Origin: Congeria kusceri
Lineage: Eukaryota > Mollusca > Bivalvia > Myida > Dreissenidae
NCBI GenBank assembly: GCA_027627225.1
Contig: CM051029.1
Location: 71,472,578 to 71,536,577, forward strand
DNA: 64,000 nucleotides
Direction of reading: 5' to 3'
Shown here: positions 11,291 to 23,699 of the stretch, one piece after another
Numbering within the stretch: position 1 is the stretch's first letter
How the letters are laid out: the number at the start of each line of letters is the position of its first letter
Notes under the pieces: model-generated
Databases searched by the model: none
What the model was told of the DNA's origin: nothing
Seen by the model: only the letters and a program-made list of their open reading frames with translations
Translations under genes and position numbers: made by a program

Positions 11291-12080
11291 AAAAATACTT
11301 TTTTATAATGTAGACTTAGCTATGACAATTATAATAATCTTATCTAAGTAATATATTTTCTAATAACAATTATGGAGTTAGGGTTAGATGTCACCGGGAC
11401 TCAGTAAGTACAAACCTACACCATTTTAAACAATCCAATGAAGTTTGAATTGTGTGACAGTTAAACCTAAAATGGAGCTTAATTATTTATGCATACACTA
11501 GGCTTATGTGCAAGATAAACACAATAAGAAAGCGAAATGATTATTAAAACTCTTAAAGGATTTCGTCGAACCCCGGGGCAGATTATGAATTAGATTGCAA
11601 CAGCATAATCTATGTTAATAAGGATTTGCACCATTGCCCGAGCCGTCACCGTGATATCTCTTACTGGAGCTAATTAATGACATGTTCGCTTTTTCTACTC
11701 ATATTGATCAAAATTGTAAGCACGAACTACTGTCGAAAATTAACTTGGACGTTTCAATAAAAACTATTCACACATTTACATGAGCCATAATGTCATGTTA
11801 CGATTTTGTATCTTTGCCTTTGTCGTTAAATAGTACCTGTTTAGAACTGATGATAAATGCCTGGACTATTTTATTTTGACAAACTACTCATTTCAAGATC
11901 ATATTGTCCCGAGATAATGAGAAAGACATCAACAAACGACTACTAGTTTAGTAAATAGGCAAGATGCGATATTGACACAACGAAATAGGTACCACGTAAC
12001 ACGTTTGGTAGCTTGCTAACAATTAAAAACAAGATTCTGCGTTTGATAAACACACATGGTTGGTGCTGGATAGCCCATTT
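11291..12080. other. no feature recognised
   Basis: No exon-like frame, terminal repeat or RNA gene was seen in this 790-bp stretch. Confidence 0.45.
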
Positions 12081-12084
12081 CTTA

Positions 12085-13270
12085 GTCCAAATTAGGTCAA
12101 AGTCAAGGTCAAAGTGAGCTTGGGTGATATGGGTTGATTGTGAACGGTCATAAGTAACAACTGTGTAAATATCCAAGTGTTATACAGTGAAACCTGTCTA
12201 AACCGAACGGCGTCGGGACCGGGCCGATCCTTTTTCCAGAGGTGTTCGGTTTATCCAGGTTTGTTATAAAAGGTCATTTTTCTTAAAAATGTACATTATA
12301 TTTTATATCTTTATTCGAGTATGTAATAAGACAACACAATGTTAATGTCTACACTTATATAATTGTTTATTATTTTCATTATTTGCATGCCAAACATGTA
12401 TATTTTTACATAAAACAGCACACTAATTAGGCACGTGCATGTATTCTAGAACAACTTATTTGCATAAAACGAAACTCAAAGTACATGTATCAATCAAACG
12501 AGTTCATGTATTCAACATTACAGATTTTATAGTCATGTATTAACAGTTTGTAACATCTTACAAGACTATTTTTTGTCAACTGACATATTTTAATATAAAT
12601 TAATTACAATGGTGTGAAGTATTAAAAATATTACACTGTACGTAAATTTCAACATAAAACACGACCGACTTAGCACCGATCGCTAATTGCACCAATGCCC
12701 CGTTATCACCATGGCGATTGCCCTTTATGTGTAATCGTGTCACCAATTATCGGGTTCACGCCTCTGCGGTATCGCGATGTGACACCTGACAGAATACACC
12801 GTTCGGTTTATTTTTAAGGTTGAATGAGATCAAATTTGCGATAAAATCGTTGGGTATTCGGTTTTGACAGGGTTCGGTTTATTAAGGGTTTTTGATATAT
12901 AAAATAAGAAGGAAAAAATTCGGGACCGACGCAGCCATTCGGTTTTGACAGGGGTGCGGTTTTATCAGGGTTCGGTTTGGACAGGTTTCACTGTAGTATG
13001 CGGTATTTGTGCTAGACGAAACGGTAAAATCTAGTTAACCAATAAATTATTATAAGTCAAAATTAGGTCAATGTCAAGGTCGAAGTGAGGTTGGGTGATA
13101 TGGGTGGATAGGGAATTGTCATAAGCAACAACTGTGTAAGTATCCAAGCGTTGTAGTAAGCGGTGTTGGTGCTAGACAAAACGGTAAAATATACTTAACC
13201 ATGTCAAGGACGGACGGACGGACAGGACAATCACTATATGCATCCCGCATCAAGATACCGGGGGCATACA
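12085..13270. mobile_element. pearl-like element with two core repeats, split by a DNA transposon
   Basis: Two related core units carry AATTAGGTCAA.GTCAAGGTC, GGGTGATATGGGT, CAACTGTGTAA.TATCCAAG and GTGCTAGAC.AAACGG. The first runs from about 12,085 and continues after 12,995; the second lies at about 13,058-13,200. A GGACGGACGGAC run and the end GATACCGGGGGCATA follow. The first core is interrupted by the TIR element at 12,185-12,993. Confidence 0.65.
12185..12993. mobile_element. TA-flanked TIR transposon (pogo/Tc1-mariner-like, non-autonomous)
   Basis: The left end is CAGTGAAACCTGTCTAAACC and the right end in reverse complement is CAGTGAAACCTGTCCAAACC, so the terminal inverted repeat is at least 20 bp with one mismatch. 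TA flanks both sides (12,183-12,184 and 12,994-12,995). The 809-bp interior has no transposase frame. TA duplication and CAGTG ends fit the Tc1/mariner superfamily, perhaps pogo-like. Confidence 0.85.
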
Positions 13271-14579
13271 AACACAAACAGTAAAATATACAGCAAATAG
13301 AAACGAACCAGAGTATGTAAGCGTAAGGTATTGCAGGAGAGGTCTTAATGTGCTACTTTTAAGTGAGGCTAAATATACATGTAGTTGGTGATTAAAATGG
13401 CGGCCTTTCCAGCAAATATAATAACATATCAGCAATAATAAAATAGTCTGAAATGTTTTCAAACTATTAAAGTAGCAAACAATGTCCCTTTGATAACTTT
13501 TTGATATCATAAAGTATTCTCCGAAAATAAAGTCGTAGTTAAATAAAATGTTGGAATATACCAGATGAAATTGACTTAATTGAAAAGAGTTCAATTCATA
13601 ATGTACCCATTGTTTTTGTACGGTTTTAGAATTCACGTTTAAAGTGTAAAAACAATTTGTTATAAAGAATCCTATTTCTTGTTGTTTGTATGCAGCATAC
13701 AGTGCGTTATGATCGTCCTTGGCTACAGTATACATGATTAGTGCACCGTGCTTTTCCTGACTATTTCTTACCAGCCACTGATAGTTATACATATAGTATA
13801 TAATGCACTAGTGTCTGAGCTGTCGCACAGCCAAACTGTGAGAAATTGAAAGCTTCAGAACCAAGAGATGAGCTTAACGCCAGGGTGTTTTGTTATGATG
13901 ATTGTTCACAGAGTTATGGGTCATTTTAGTATTTAATGTATCGTTTAAGGCAGGCCTATTTCTCGGGATCTTCTGTATGGAACTGAATGGTACTTGATGG
14001 GAAGTTTAATACCGGGATGATATAACCATATAACAACTTAGCGATGTTTCTATCAGTTAAGGTCTTGATTTTTTTAAAACTATTTTGCATCATCGTCTGA
14101 TTTTTATTTCCAAAAATATATCTGCCTTACTCATGTGAATCCACTGACAAATCGCATTTTTGGATAGCATCCATCATATTCACTAACATCCTTATAATTA
14201 TTTTTCTGAACTGCATTCGTAAAGAAGCAGAGCAGCAGCACGGATAGCAACTAAACTTAAGTGAAAATTGAATTAAACTATATTACCACTTAATAGCATG
14301 CATATTTGAGCGCTGACATTAAGAGCTACTATTCTGTAAGTTTTTAGAATAAAATGTAGTGTTAATAAAAATGTTAATTAAAATCTTCTAAGGAAAAAAA
14401 AATAACTACTGATAAGAGGGTCCACCATCATAGGCAGAACATGCATTCAGTGTGTTACAAAAAGGGGAAACAAAACGTGATTTTGTGAAATAGAAAAATA
14501 CTTACATATATAAATTAGACTGCGACAAAATGTATTAACAATTTTAGATTCATTGTTTAAACATTTTACACTTACATCT
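13271..14579. other. no gene supported
   Basis: A long minus-strand frame at 13,250-13,792 starts MYNYQWLVRNSQEKHG but becomes Phe/Tyr/Ile-rich and low in coding character, with no clear splice sites. The rest is AT-rich with no recognised repeat. Confidence 0.4.
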
Positions 14580-15596
14580 TCAAACATTCAATATAAATTG
14601 AACATAATGTGTCTTCCGCTGCTGAAAACTATGAACAGAAATCCAGCCAGGTTTAATACGTAGAATATGAAAGTTTTCAAAACGAACTCTTAATACTTTT
14701 CGGGCGAAGGAATATGAAATGATTCCTGTCGTGTGAAACAATGGATATGCGGCATTTTCAATCGCGTACCTACGTTTTATTATTTCCCTGTTAGTAGACA
14801 ATAGCTTTCTAATTAACCATTTATTTTGATATCAGGTTAAGAACATATGTAATAATTACATATAATAAAACAATAATGCCTTATCGGTAGTATTCATTTA
14901 AAACAATTATCGTCGGCTATAAATATATGTTGATCCACCGTACTGTAATTATCTTGTAATGGTTGCTAATTAAATATGTTGAACGTACTTGGGAAAAACA
15001 ATCTATATACGTAATGCTCAAAATGATAAGTTCAACACCTGTAACTTTCTTCTAGCAGATCTATTTAAAGATACAGTTAGTTACATAATTCATTTACCTA
15101 TCTTCGCAGAACAGTGTTTCTGATGAAGGTATGCTACTGTCTGATTCCGCAAAACAATCTTGGGACGCTGTGGCACTTCGATTACTATCAGTACTTGTGT
15201 CATCACTTAAATAAACATGAAGTTGATGTTAATGATGCGGATGTTAACAAGGAGTTCTCTTCTGATGATTTCTCGGGAGTTTTATCTTATATATGAAGTA
15301 CACGTACAAGGAACATACCATAGCAAGATACAAGTAATCCTTTTCAATCTACTTAATGAATGACTGGATACAAAGTAAAAGTGGAGACAAAGAAAAAACA
15401 GGAATAAAACAAAGGTCACCAACTTGAAACGGTCGATTCAAAGCAAAGCCGAAGCGCACACTGGCTTAAAAGAACGTTAATTGTGGCCGAGTTCAGTTAC
15501 AAATATAGAAAAGTGAAAGCGTGTACAACGAGTATGTTTTACCTTTGTTCAGACTTATCACTCTTCGGAGTAGAAGATCTACTACTCGTTTCATCT
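14580..15596 (-). CDS. three phase-matched exons, possible 3' part of the p190RhoGAP-like gene
   Basis: Exon 15543-15596 (acceptor TTACAG, donor CAAAG|GTAAAAC) reads DETSSRSSTPKSDKSEQ. It joins in phase to exon 15098-15205, reading DDTSTDSNRSATASQDCFAE and on to FCED, with donor AG|GTAAATG. That joins in phase to exon 14580-14787, which reads REIIKRRYAIENAAYPLFH and runs to a TGA. The Ser-rich part looks like a disordered linker. In vertebrate p190RhoGAP a Ser-rich linker precedes the RhoGAP domain, but no RhoGAP motifs appear in the last exon. The link to the exons above 18 kb is inferred from strand and order only; a second frame is also open in the first two exons. Confidence 0.4.
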
Positions 15597-15719
15597 CTGT
15601 AACAATAATTACATTAGTAAATGTTAAGATTCCATTTTATAGAATTAGATAAACATTTCTTTTTGTATAATTCTATTGAAAAAACAACAACAACTGTCAA
15701 TGTCAAACAGTGATTCATA

Positions 15720-16670
15720 CGGAGAAATTTGCTGCATCCGCAATCGCAAAAGCATGTCACTGTTGTGGTGCTTTAATCTCTAGGGTCAATGAAAAAGATG
15801 CCCAGGAGGTGATAAAGTAAGGAATGTCCGACGGCAAACGGCTCACATTAGCTCTATTAGGCATCTTGTAGAGTGGACTGGAAACATTTTAGCCAGATTG
15901 GCAACCTTCGCAGAGATCCAGGCAATGTACATTTCTGTGAAGTTTAATAAATGTTGTCTCAGTGTCACTTAAATATATTTTATTTACAGATCTGGTGACC
16001 ATGTTGTGCAACTGACCGGAATAATATTAGCAACTTTGGAAGAGAATTATGAAAGGAACATCTGAGTGCAATAATTTTAAAATCTAGCCAAGGGTTAAGA
16101 AGGTGATGCCATTCGAAGACTGTATTTAGGTCTGTTGACCATCGTGTGCAACGGACCAGAAACATATAAGCCACTGTGTCGAATGACCACACAAGGAACA
16201 TTTCGGGGTTTGGCTCATTTGTTTCAGTGGAGATGTCGTTGACACATGTACAAAGGACGAATATTTATCTTTTTTAGCTCTGGCAGCTAGAGTAATTTTA
16301 GTCTCTGAAAAAATCACTTCTAAAACTGTGTATAAAATTTAAGGATGACAAATTATTATTCTTGTTTTATCTTATCAAGATACATTTCCATGGGAGAGTT
16401 TGTTACTATCTTGAGCAAGATCAAAATGGCAAGCAAGTTTTACAAGGAGTAAAGTAGAAGTAACGTAATATAATAATTATTATGATGAATTCGATTTCTG
16501 ACAGAAACCATTTTACGTCTCTGGCAATAGGTTGTGCAGCGGACCGGGGCCATTTAACGACTATGGCAGAGGAACACACGGAACATTTCTGAGAAGTTTC
16601 ATCAAAGTCAACCAATTCGTTTTAGAGAAGATGTAGTTCAAAGTATGGTTAACGCACGCACGCACAATGG
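15720..16670. repeat. degenerate tandem repeat, pearl-like core
   Basis: Related blocks with a GTTGTGCAACTGACCGGAA-type motif occur near 15,999, 16,146 and 16,530. Each is followed by GGAACAT and a GAAGTTT-type sequence. The region ends in a CGCACGCACGCACA run near 16,650. Short frames across it have no coding support. Confidence 0.5.
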
Positions 16671-17067
16671 ACAACGCCCAAAGACACGAGCTAACTGGTC
16701 TATGGCCAGTGGAAATGAAACTGCAGACAATTTCCAAAGCCCCAAGATACACGTTGCTGTGTATCAAGCAAAGCGCTGAAAGGCGACGAGTTTATGGTTC
16801 GGAAAGTCATTTATCACATGCTATACCTTGTTTCCCGTGTAATACAACCATTACGAATATTTATATCTTACACATGAGTAAGATAACATTTTGATCGTTT
16901 TCATTGGCTACATATTCTTTGACTGACCAATCGGATGACGTTTATTTGGTGAAATGACGTCGTCAACATGAAATGACGTCACGTCAGTACACAACCTTTT
17001 GGGTTTATCAACATGTTTTGGTAAAATAAGAAGATTTTTGTTTCGTTTTAAAGCATGTGATAAAAAA

Positions 17068-17216
17068 AGATCTGACACTCGTTGTCATTTCATACCATAT
17101 TTTATTAAACTCGTCCAAGAAATTCGTTAGTAAGCTCGCCAAAGGCTCGCTGACTAACAAATTTCCTGAACTCGTTAAATAAAATATGGTATGAAATGAC
17201 AACTCGAGTCAGATCC
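17068..17216. mobile_element. foldback element 2
   Basis: Outer arms of about 38 bp (17,068-17,107 and 17,178-17,215) are inverted copies around GTCATTTCATACCATATTTT. Inner arms continue the hairpin (AAATTCGTTAGTAAGC against GCTGACTAACAAATTTC). The loop contains GCTCGCCAAAGGCTCGC. The element is non-coding. Confidence 0.85.
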
Positions 17217-17689
17217 TATATTTGAATATGATGATTTGTATTGTATACATACGCAAAGCAACTTATTAAATTCAATAAACATCCAACACACTATTAATCT
17301 TAATCTGATTAAATGTATTGTATTCGCATTTGGATTATATTTGCTTACATGTGCTGAAGCTGTCCTAAAGAGGCCATGCTTGACCTGTTCATTCCAGCAT
17401 CAATAAGGAAAGACACAATTAATTGTTTATAAGCTGAAAAAGATAAGCAAACGTAGAGCGATATGAAGCATCACAAAAGCATCGCACTAATAACAATATC
17501 AACATAGTGCAATATTAAAACAACTACAAGCCGATTCAACATTTAAAAAACTGAAATCTTTGACTATGTAGAGTGCAGAACAAAATAAATTCGAAATCCA
17601 CGGTTTATCGGGGAGAATCAGGTTTACAAAAGTGTACACACGTTTTTCAGATCTAAAAATATAAAACAATAAAAACACGCAAAAATAAT

Positions 17690-17850
17690 AGAAAACCTGA
17701 CGACTTGAAGTATTCCGGATTCGGGGCAAGGACACTGAATAGAACTTCCTCTGGTGGTGTAGACTGATGTGTTGGCGATGAAGCAGTGAAGCTGTACCGC
17801 ACCTCAATAAACATCTTTGGACAGGTCACAATTCGAGTCATTTCCCTACG
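17690..17850 (-). CDS. possible additional exon of the p190RhoGAP-like gene (tentative)
   Basis: A minus-strand frame reads MFIEVRYSFTASSPTHQS followed by TPPEEVLFSVLAPNPEYF and ends at a candidate donor TCGTCAG|GTTTTC near 17,707. The Ser/Pro-rich composition suits a linker of a signalling protein. Acceptor choice and phase with neighbours are unclear. A further short candidate exon (SSMASLGQLQHM, donor CACAT|GTAAGC) lies near 17,352-17,390. Confidence 0.25.
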
Positions 17851-19072
17851 CATAAAATGCCAAATTACATGTTTACTCGGAGATAATATTTTAGGGTCGC
17901 AACGATTTCGAATTTTAATAATGTTAGATTCGGGTTTCATATTAGAGAGTCGAATCTTACAATCACATAAACCAAATCTTTGTATGCATTACGTAGAATT
18001 CAATAATAATACAATAATAATGAGTATAACAGTCAACTTCAAATACCCAGTTTGTTATTACAAGTGCTGTTTGTAAAACAGGTATGTCCCCCTCCAGGTT
18101 AGAAGCAATTAGCAGTGGCTATTATCCTTACCGCAGCATAATAAGTGACGCCCGTCGAAATGTGTGATATATGAACACACATCTGTCATACGACATCTGT
18201 TTGAGCTGCAACACATATGGTCTTTCGAAGGAACATTCAATGAATATTTAATTATAATATAATATAACTAGATGTATATAGACTTTTACGTGTTATTGTA
18301 CTTAGGTTGAATTACATAATATGGCGGTGCAAGCATGTTTTACAATTTTATTTTGCATAAGACAACGAAATAATGTGCATTAATGATCTCTAATTGCAAA
18401 CTTTTTCATACTGCTATTTTACTGCAAGTCATTCTGTTTTTAATATTGCTACTTATATTTTGGACTGAAAAAATCTGAAAGACGACAGCGCAGCAAAGAT
18501 CTCACTGCCTTACTGACATAACATGATGTTGCATAAAATACCATTTTCTTCGCTGCGTGGTAGGAGGCAACGGAGACCGATATATTAAGGGATCTCATAT
18601 CTTCCGTTTCTTGAATGAACGAAAACGAGTTGAACCCATGTAGTGCCTTTTGGTCCATCCTGGGTTCAGTATTGAACGTTGGCTCGTTCAGAAATAGTGA
18701 CAAAACGTCTTCTATATTGTACGGATCACCACAAACCATAACTATCAGCAACCTAAACATTAAAAAGCAGCTTTTTTGTTTAATGCTTAAATGTTGTGTA
18801 CAGAGTAAATAAATATACATTGCAAAACCATTAATTCGGAATTGGTTCCAAAAGAAACATTTCTATCTAGCTGATGTTTTGAATTTATGATGGAACCGTA
18901 CTATAACAAACATATTTACCTTTTGTGAAATGTTGGCCTCCCTGTATTGCTGAATTGGACTGGTCCATGTCTGAATGTGTGTAAATGTATAATTAAGGTC
19001 GTGTATCTTCCCGAGTTTATATTGGGAATAGTTCGCTTTAATAATATGATGGAACATTTTTATTTTTGTTTT

Positions 19073-19570
19073 AAAGGGACAAAACTCCAGATGGTATAAT
19101 CGTAAAAATGAAAATGTCAAAACACACGATTTTATAACTTAATCGTATAGAACACGTTAAACAATTAGACACGTGTGTTTTTATTTACCTGCTAAAAAAT
19201 GATTGTGTGTAGTTTTCCTCCTTGTTATCGTCCTAAAATCTATAGAGTCTGCAGACTCTACCGAGAAATTTAAAAATAGCGCTGTTCATATTTAGGGCAA
19301 TCACGTGACAGTTAAGTTTTGTCGAGTTGCGCATGCGTTCACTTGAATCAGGTGCTTGTATTGGGAAAAGCCGCGGTATTTTTAAATCGGGTATACCGTG
19401 TTCAAGGAAAGTGCGAGCTTATTCAACTTCTATTTTTCAATGTAATATACAGTTTATGACAGTTTTTGATCGTGTTCTATGCAAATAGTGATGTTTTTAC
19501 CCATGTTTTACCGTTTAGGCATAACTACAAAAATGCACATTTTTATGCCCATCTGGAGTTCAGTATCCTT
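19073..19570. mobile_element. ~500-bp TIR element in an intron of the p190-like gene
   Basis: The left end AAGGGACAAAACTCCAGATGG pairs with the right end, whose reverse complement is AAGGATACTGAACTCCAGATGG; both continue to a TAAAAATG-type sequence. Length is about 498 bp, with no coding frame. A perfect palindrome AGAGTCTGCAGACTCT lies inside at about 19,244. Confidence 0.7.
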
Positions 19571-20466
19571 AAGTTAAGACTGAAACAATATTACATTTCT
19601 ATTTATAAAATAATATACAGTACATTTTACTACGTCAATACATGAAGATGGTTTCTGCAAATATAATCAAGGAAATAACGCACAATATGACATAGACATA
19701 AATAACGTTAATTACGAAATATATCATTTTAGAGTAAATGCTTTCTGTTACCTTTCTCATCATACCTTGTTCAACATCATAACTGTCCGAATATCAGAGT
19801 GAGCATCCAAAGCTTTATATCTAGAATGAAGACCTAGTTGTTGATCGACCGTGTTAGTAAATGTGTAGTCATTTGTTTGAAAACTAAGATGGTAATTTCC
19901 CTTCACTTGTTGACGTTTTGTTTTGTTGTAATAACAAGTTAAGCAACCCTTTGGATACGATAATCAAGCAAAAATTTTTGATGAATTTGCCTTTTTGAAG
20001 ATAGGACCAATAATCAATCCAAAACCGGTTGTGAAGACCTTACTTGTCAACACACCAAACACTCAATTACAAACCATTTGTACCAAGCATTACGTGTGTT
20101 GAGAAGAGGACAATACACATCAAGAAAAACGTTCATTTAGACGAAAATACCGAGATCCAAGATATCTATTTTAAGAATATGTCAATAACCAAGTAACTTT
20201 AGAACATATTCCTTACATGCGTTTTGTACTAAAACTCGTTTTCAGACCTAGGTAAAAGACTGGTATGAACATTTTTCTGAATTTTAAAATCAAAATTTAA
20301 CTACCTTTTGCGAGACATCATACATTTACTCAGTTTCAAAATATGTTCATGATGTATGGTCTTCAGATGCGCATTATCCTGTATGCATTTCAGGAACGAT
20401 CCCTCCATTTCCATGCAAAGTTCTCGAAATTTTTCTTTCTTTCTGTAACAAAAATAGTTTAACAGC

Positions 20467-20555
20467 AAGCAATCCCCGTTGTCTTAACGGTAATCTTGGC
20501 AGAAATATGATACGGAGGTCGTTGATTTGAGCCCCGGCGGAGGCACGCTTTTAAG
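20467..20555 (+). repeat. degenerate tRNA-like SINE fragment
   Basis: A box A-like segment (TTGTCTTAACGGTAA) and a box B-like segment (GTTGATTTGAGCCCCGG) sit about 45 bp apart. The acceptor and anticodon stems do not pair well, so this is not a functional tRNA. It lies in an intron of the p190-like gene. Confidence 0.4.
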
Positions 20556-22273
20556 CTTTTTCTTGACAGAGATAATTTTATTTTCAGAGATTTTGGTTCA
20601 GATGCTTTACTTTTTGACGTTAAGACATTTTATGACTTTATTTTTGTGAACATAATTATGTAAATTCGTCACATAAACATGCTGTTCGTACCTTTCCAAT
20701 ACGAGTTTTTGTTTGCATGTCTTCACTTCCAGTTTTGCTTCGTAGGAATTCATGAAATTTGAAAGTAAGAGGCTACGTTGTTCGGCATTTGTAAATCCTA
20801 TTTCTTGAAGAAGTCTGGGATTTTCATTAAGCAATGGAAATAGATCCATTCGATTTCCAGTCCAAAGTCCTCCAGAGCTATGAAAATTAATTATCTAACA
20901 ATCCAACAAGAAAATAGCATGTAGCGAGTAAAATAAAATCGAAATAAAACGACATGGTAGATGTTACAATGTATAACTTTATTAATAGAAACACCGTACT
21001 TACTTTGTTGAATGGTTGATATTATCAGCAAGCGTAGCGTTCAGCAATCTACGCAAGTTTCTCAAGTCTTTTTGTCGTTGTCTGTCAACATAGTACTCTA
21101 ACGCTATTTGCTGCAGTATCATTTTTGTTTTATGACTTCCATAAGCATCACTCAGATACGAAGATTTTCCCAGACAAAATGTATACAAAAGGCCAAGCGT
21201 GTATGATTCTAATTTCCGATCGTCCAATGCCTTTCTAACGACATGAACCATCGATGTTTGTGCTTGTGTAATGTGTTCGTCTCGGACTGCTAAGCTTTCA
21301 TCAAACGAAAGTATCCGAGTACTTTTACTGGCTTTCTGCGGTTCCAGCATTAGTCTGGCCAAAGCATCCAGCGCTGTGTCGATGTTAATGTTACGTTTCT
21401 ATAACACGTACTTTGTCTGTCAGATTATGTTCAGATAAAAACAAGTGCAGTCTCTTTTTCAATTCAGTGTCAGCTTTGTCATTTTTCGTTGTTACAACAA
21501 GTACTGGAAGTCTTGCTTTGAAGGCATACTTTGTTATTTCCAAAGCAAATACAAGCTGAGCCTCGAGGCTTATCTGACATTCACTGCTGATATCAATCAA
21601 GCACAGAATACCATCCACATGAAGTTCTTTGTTCGGGACCAAATTATCGTCAAATTCTATTTCAGTACCTACAATGTATATCAATAATGTCAACAACAGA
21701 TTTATCACTGGCTAAACTTCTGAAATAGTACTTTGAAGTGATTCCAACAATGACGATAACATGTTTTATCAATCTGACTTAAGTACACGATCTTCCGAAT
21801 GTAAGACCTATACCATGTTCTATTTTTGACATTGCGGCTTTCTAAACAGATTATTTATTAATAACTCAACTAATCGGTATGCTTAATATATCAGGCTCGT
21901 CGTATTTACACACTGCGGAAAATTTCAACATTGAGAAAATAATAATTATGTATTTCGATTATTTAATAAATCAGTACATGGTGAAATAGCCAATGCACAG
22001 TCACACGGTCCGAATCGTGAATATTAAATTTTAGACTGTAAAATACATTTTTTTACGTTCACTTTCAAGACCATGATAGCAAGTTTCGGACTGGCTTACT
22101 GAAAGGTCACTATTGGTCGTCCCCAGATCATAATGCGTTATGCAATTAAGAAGCTGATTTCAATTAGATTGCATGTTTGATCAAACTGATTTTAAAGATA
22201 CTAGATTGAAAAAAAATGCTTTAAAATATACATGTATTTACTTTCAACTGTCATTTTGTTCAGATCTTCAAGT

Positions 22274-22366
22274 CAACTAAAAATTGCTAAACATATCATA
22301 TATGTACTAAAAATTGCTAAACATATCATAATTGTACTAAAAATTGCAGAACATATCATAAATGTA
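22274..22366. repeat. three-copy 30-bp tandem repeat
   Basis: Units beginning ACTAAAAATTGC and containing ACATATCATA repeat three times at 30-bp spacing, in the first intron of the p190-like gene. Confidence 0.85.
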
Positions 22367-22776
22367 TGCTATCATACAAAGTCATACCCATTTTTTCCGT
22401 ACAAATGTACATCGCTTTTCCAGGTGAGAACAATGTACGTGTTTTGCACCTTTCCAAATAGTTATTTCCCGTGTCTGGACCGAACACTTCGAATGTTTCA
22501 TCATTTGCGAAAACGGTCTGTTCAAATACTCTTAGCTGAGTTTTCTTTCCATATACACTTGGTTCACCCCAATATAAGAAATGTTGATTGTTAATGATGT
22601 GGCCTCAAAAATCCGCCGTGCTCACTATGGAACTATGGTTTTCGTAGTACTCATCTTGTCTGGGTCGAACTGCTCGATTACAAAAGTTTGATTTGCCGAC
22701 CCCATTTACCAATCCATTTCCTGTCAGTCCAACGACATTGACATTCAATATTCTTCCGTTCTTTGGCATTTGCCAC

Positions 22777-23690
22777 CTGTATGTAAGGCAATGTTTCAAA
22801 ATCGAAAGTAAATGGTACAAGATCACAACCACGATGTTTATGAAAATGTCTTCTTGGTTTATGCTTACCAACAAATGTTTAACAGTTGACAAAGACACTG
22901 GGCTATGTAGCAAACACTTAAGTGTACAAAAGTGCAAAAGCTTGAAAAAATACCAATATATATGCATTTATACTTCAATTACATTTCGCAGATAGGCTTT
23001 TATGCATATTATTACTAAATTTATATTTTGAATATTTGTTTTTGAGAACGTTGAAATATAACATAAATCATTTCACGAAACAAAGGAAACGTTTGATAAA
23101 CAGTATACTTTAACAACCATCGAACAATGTTGCATTTAGAATTATAATAAATAAAGTTGTGCAATAGACCTAAACGAATGGTTTATAACAGTTCAAAGTT
23201 ATTGATTGAAGTCAGGTTAAACAGCAATTTGGTAGCTTTATTTGTGTAAAAAACATTTCTATATCCTTAATGAATTCATAGGAAATATGTAATTCTTTCG
23301 CATACAGTACCCATTGTAAAGTCTAAAAGGTCAATTATACATTTCAATGATTAACGTATAAAATGTTAACATTTTTGAAAAGAAAACCAAATGCAAATCT
23401 AATTTAGGTGAGGGCAGATGACTAATGCGGAGAAAGACTTAAACATTGGAATCCCATACATTCTAATTTTAGACGTTATGTAATTAATCATTTTTAACAG
23501 GACTGATATAATACAATTAGTAACAAATCTTATATTTTGCACTATCCATGTCCTGTTTTTGAATACAGCATTTACATGCAATAAGTGCAAATAATAAATA
23601 AACCCCAACATTGAATGTTATTACCTTGGTGTGTTTACTCATTTGCGTAAATGAAGTGGGAACTCATCTTCGCCTGGAGGTATTGAAATA
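22777..23690. other. no feature recognised upstream of the p190-like gene
   Basis: AT-rich DNA upstream of the acceptor at 22,777. A 5' non-coding exon and promoter of the p190-like gene should lie here or further right, but no specific signal can be supported. Confidence 0.4.
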
Positions 23691-23699
23691 TTTAGTGAC

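Larger units (their letters stand above)
18449..22776 (-). pseudogene. p190RhoGAP-like (ARHGAP5/35-type) gene copy with disabled GTPase-like domain
   Basis: Exon 22388-22776 holds ATG at 22,769 and a P-loop GTPase start like vertebrate p190RhoGAP: NVNVVGL, then GVGKSNFCNR, AVRP and INNQHFLYWGE. An in-frame TGA at 22,605-22,607 falls where relatives have Gly. Exon 21004-21668 joins in phase (KM|G|TEIEF) and continues VDGILCLIDIS and VLVVTTKNDKA; near 21,392-21,402 the frame shifts before NINIDTALDALARLM. Exons 20692-20877, 20305-20442, 19766-19820 and 18920-18970 follow in phase, encoding a helical FF-like region. Exon 18449-18752 matches the second pseudo-GTPase region (IVMVCGDPYNIEDVL), but its phase does not fit 18,920, so an exon is missing or this junction is also damaged. 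No RhoGAP catalytic domain was found. Homology is from memory of the family, not a search. Confidence 0.7.

Noticed and set aside
9343..11351. Many 60-180 residue frames rich in MG, P and W
   Set aside because: Products of the CCCATATGGG array; several frames overlap on both strands at once.
13250..13792. 180-residue minus-strand frame as a gene
   Set aside because: AT-driven composition, no convincing splice sites, and no recognised motif apart from a short protein-like start.
15114..15296. Plus-strand frame after a TTCGCAG acceptor-like site
   Set aside because: The same bases make a better minus-strand exon with phase-matched neighbours on both sides.
22609..22967. Treating the frame that ends at 22,605 as a complete short protein
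   Set aside because: Homology to p190RhoGAP continues without a gap beyond the TGA, so the stop is a lesion and not a natural end.
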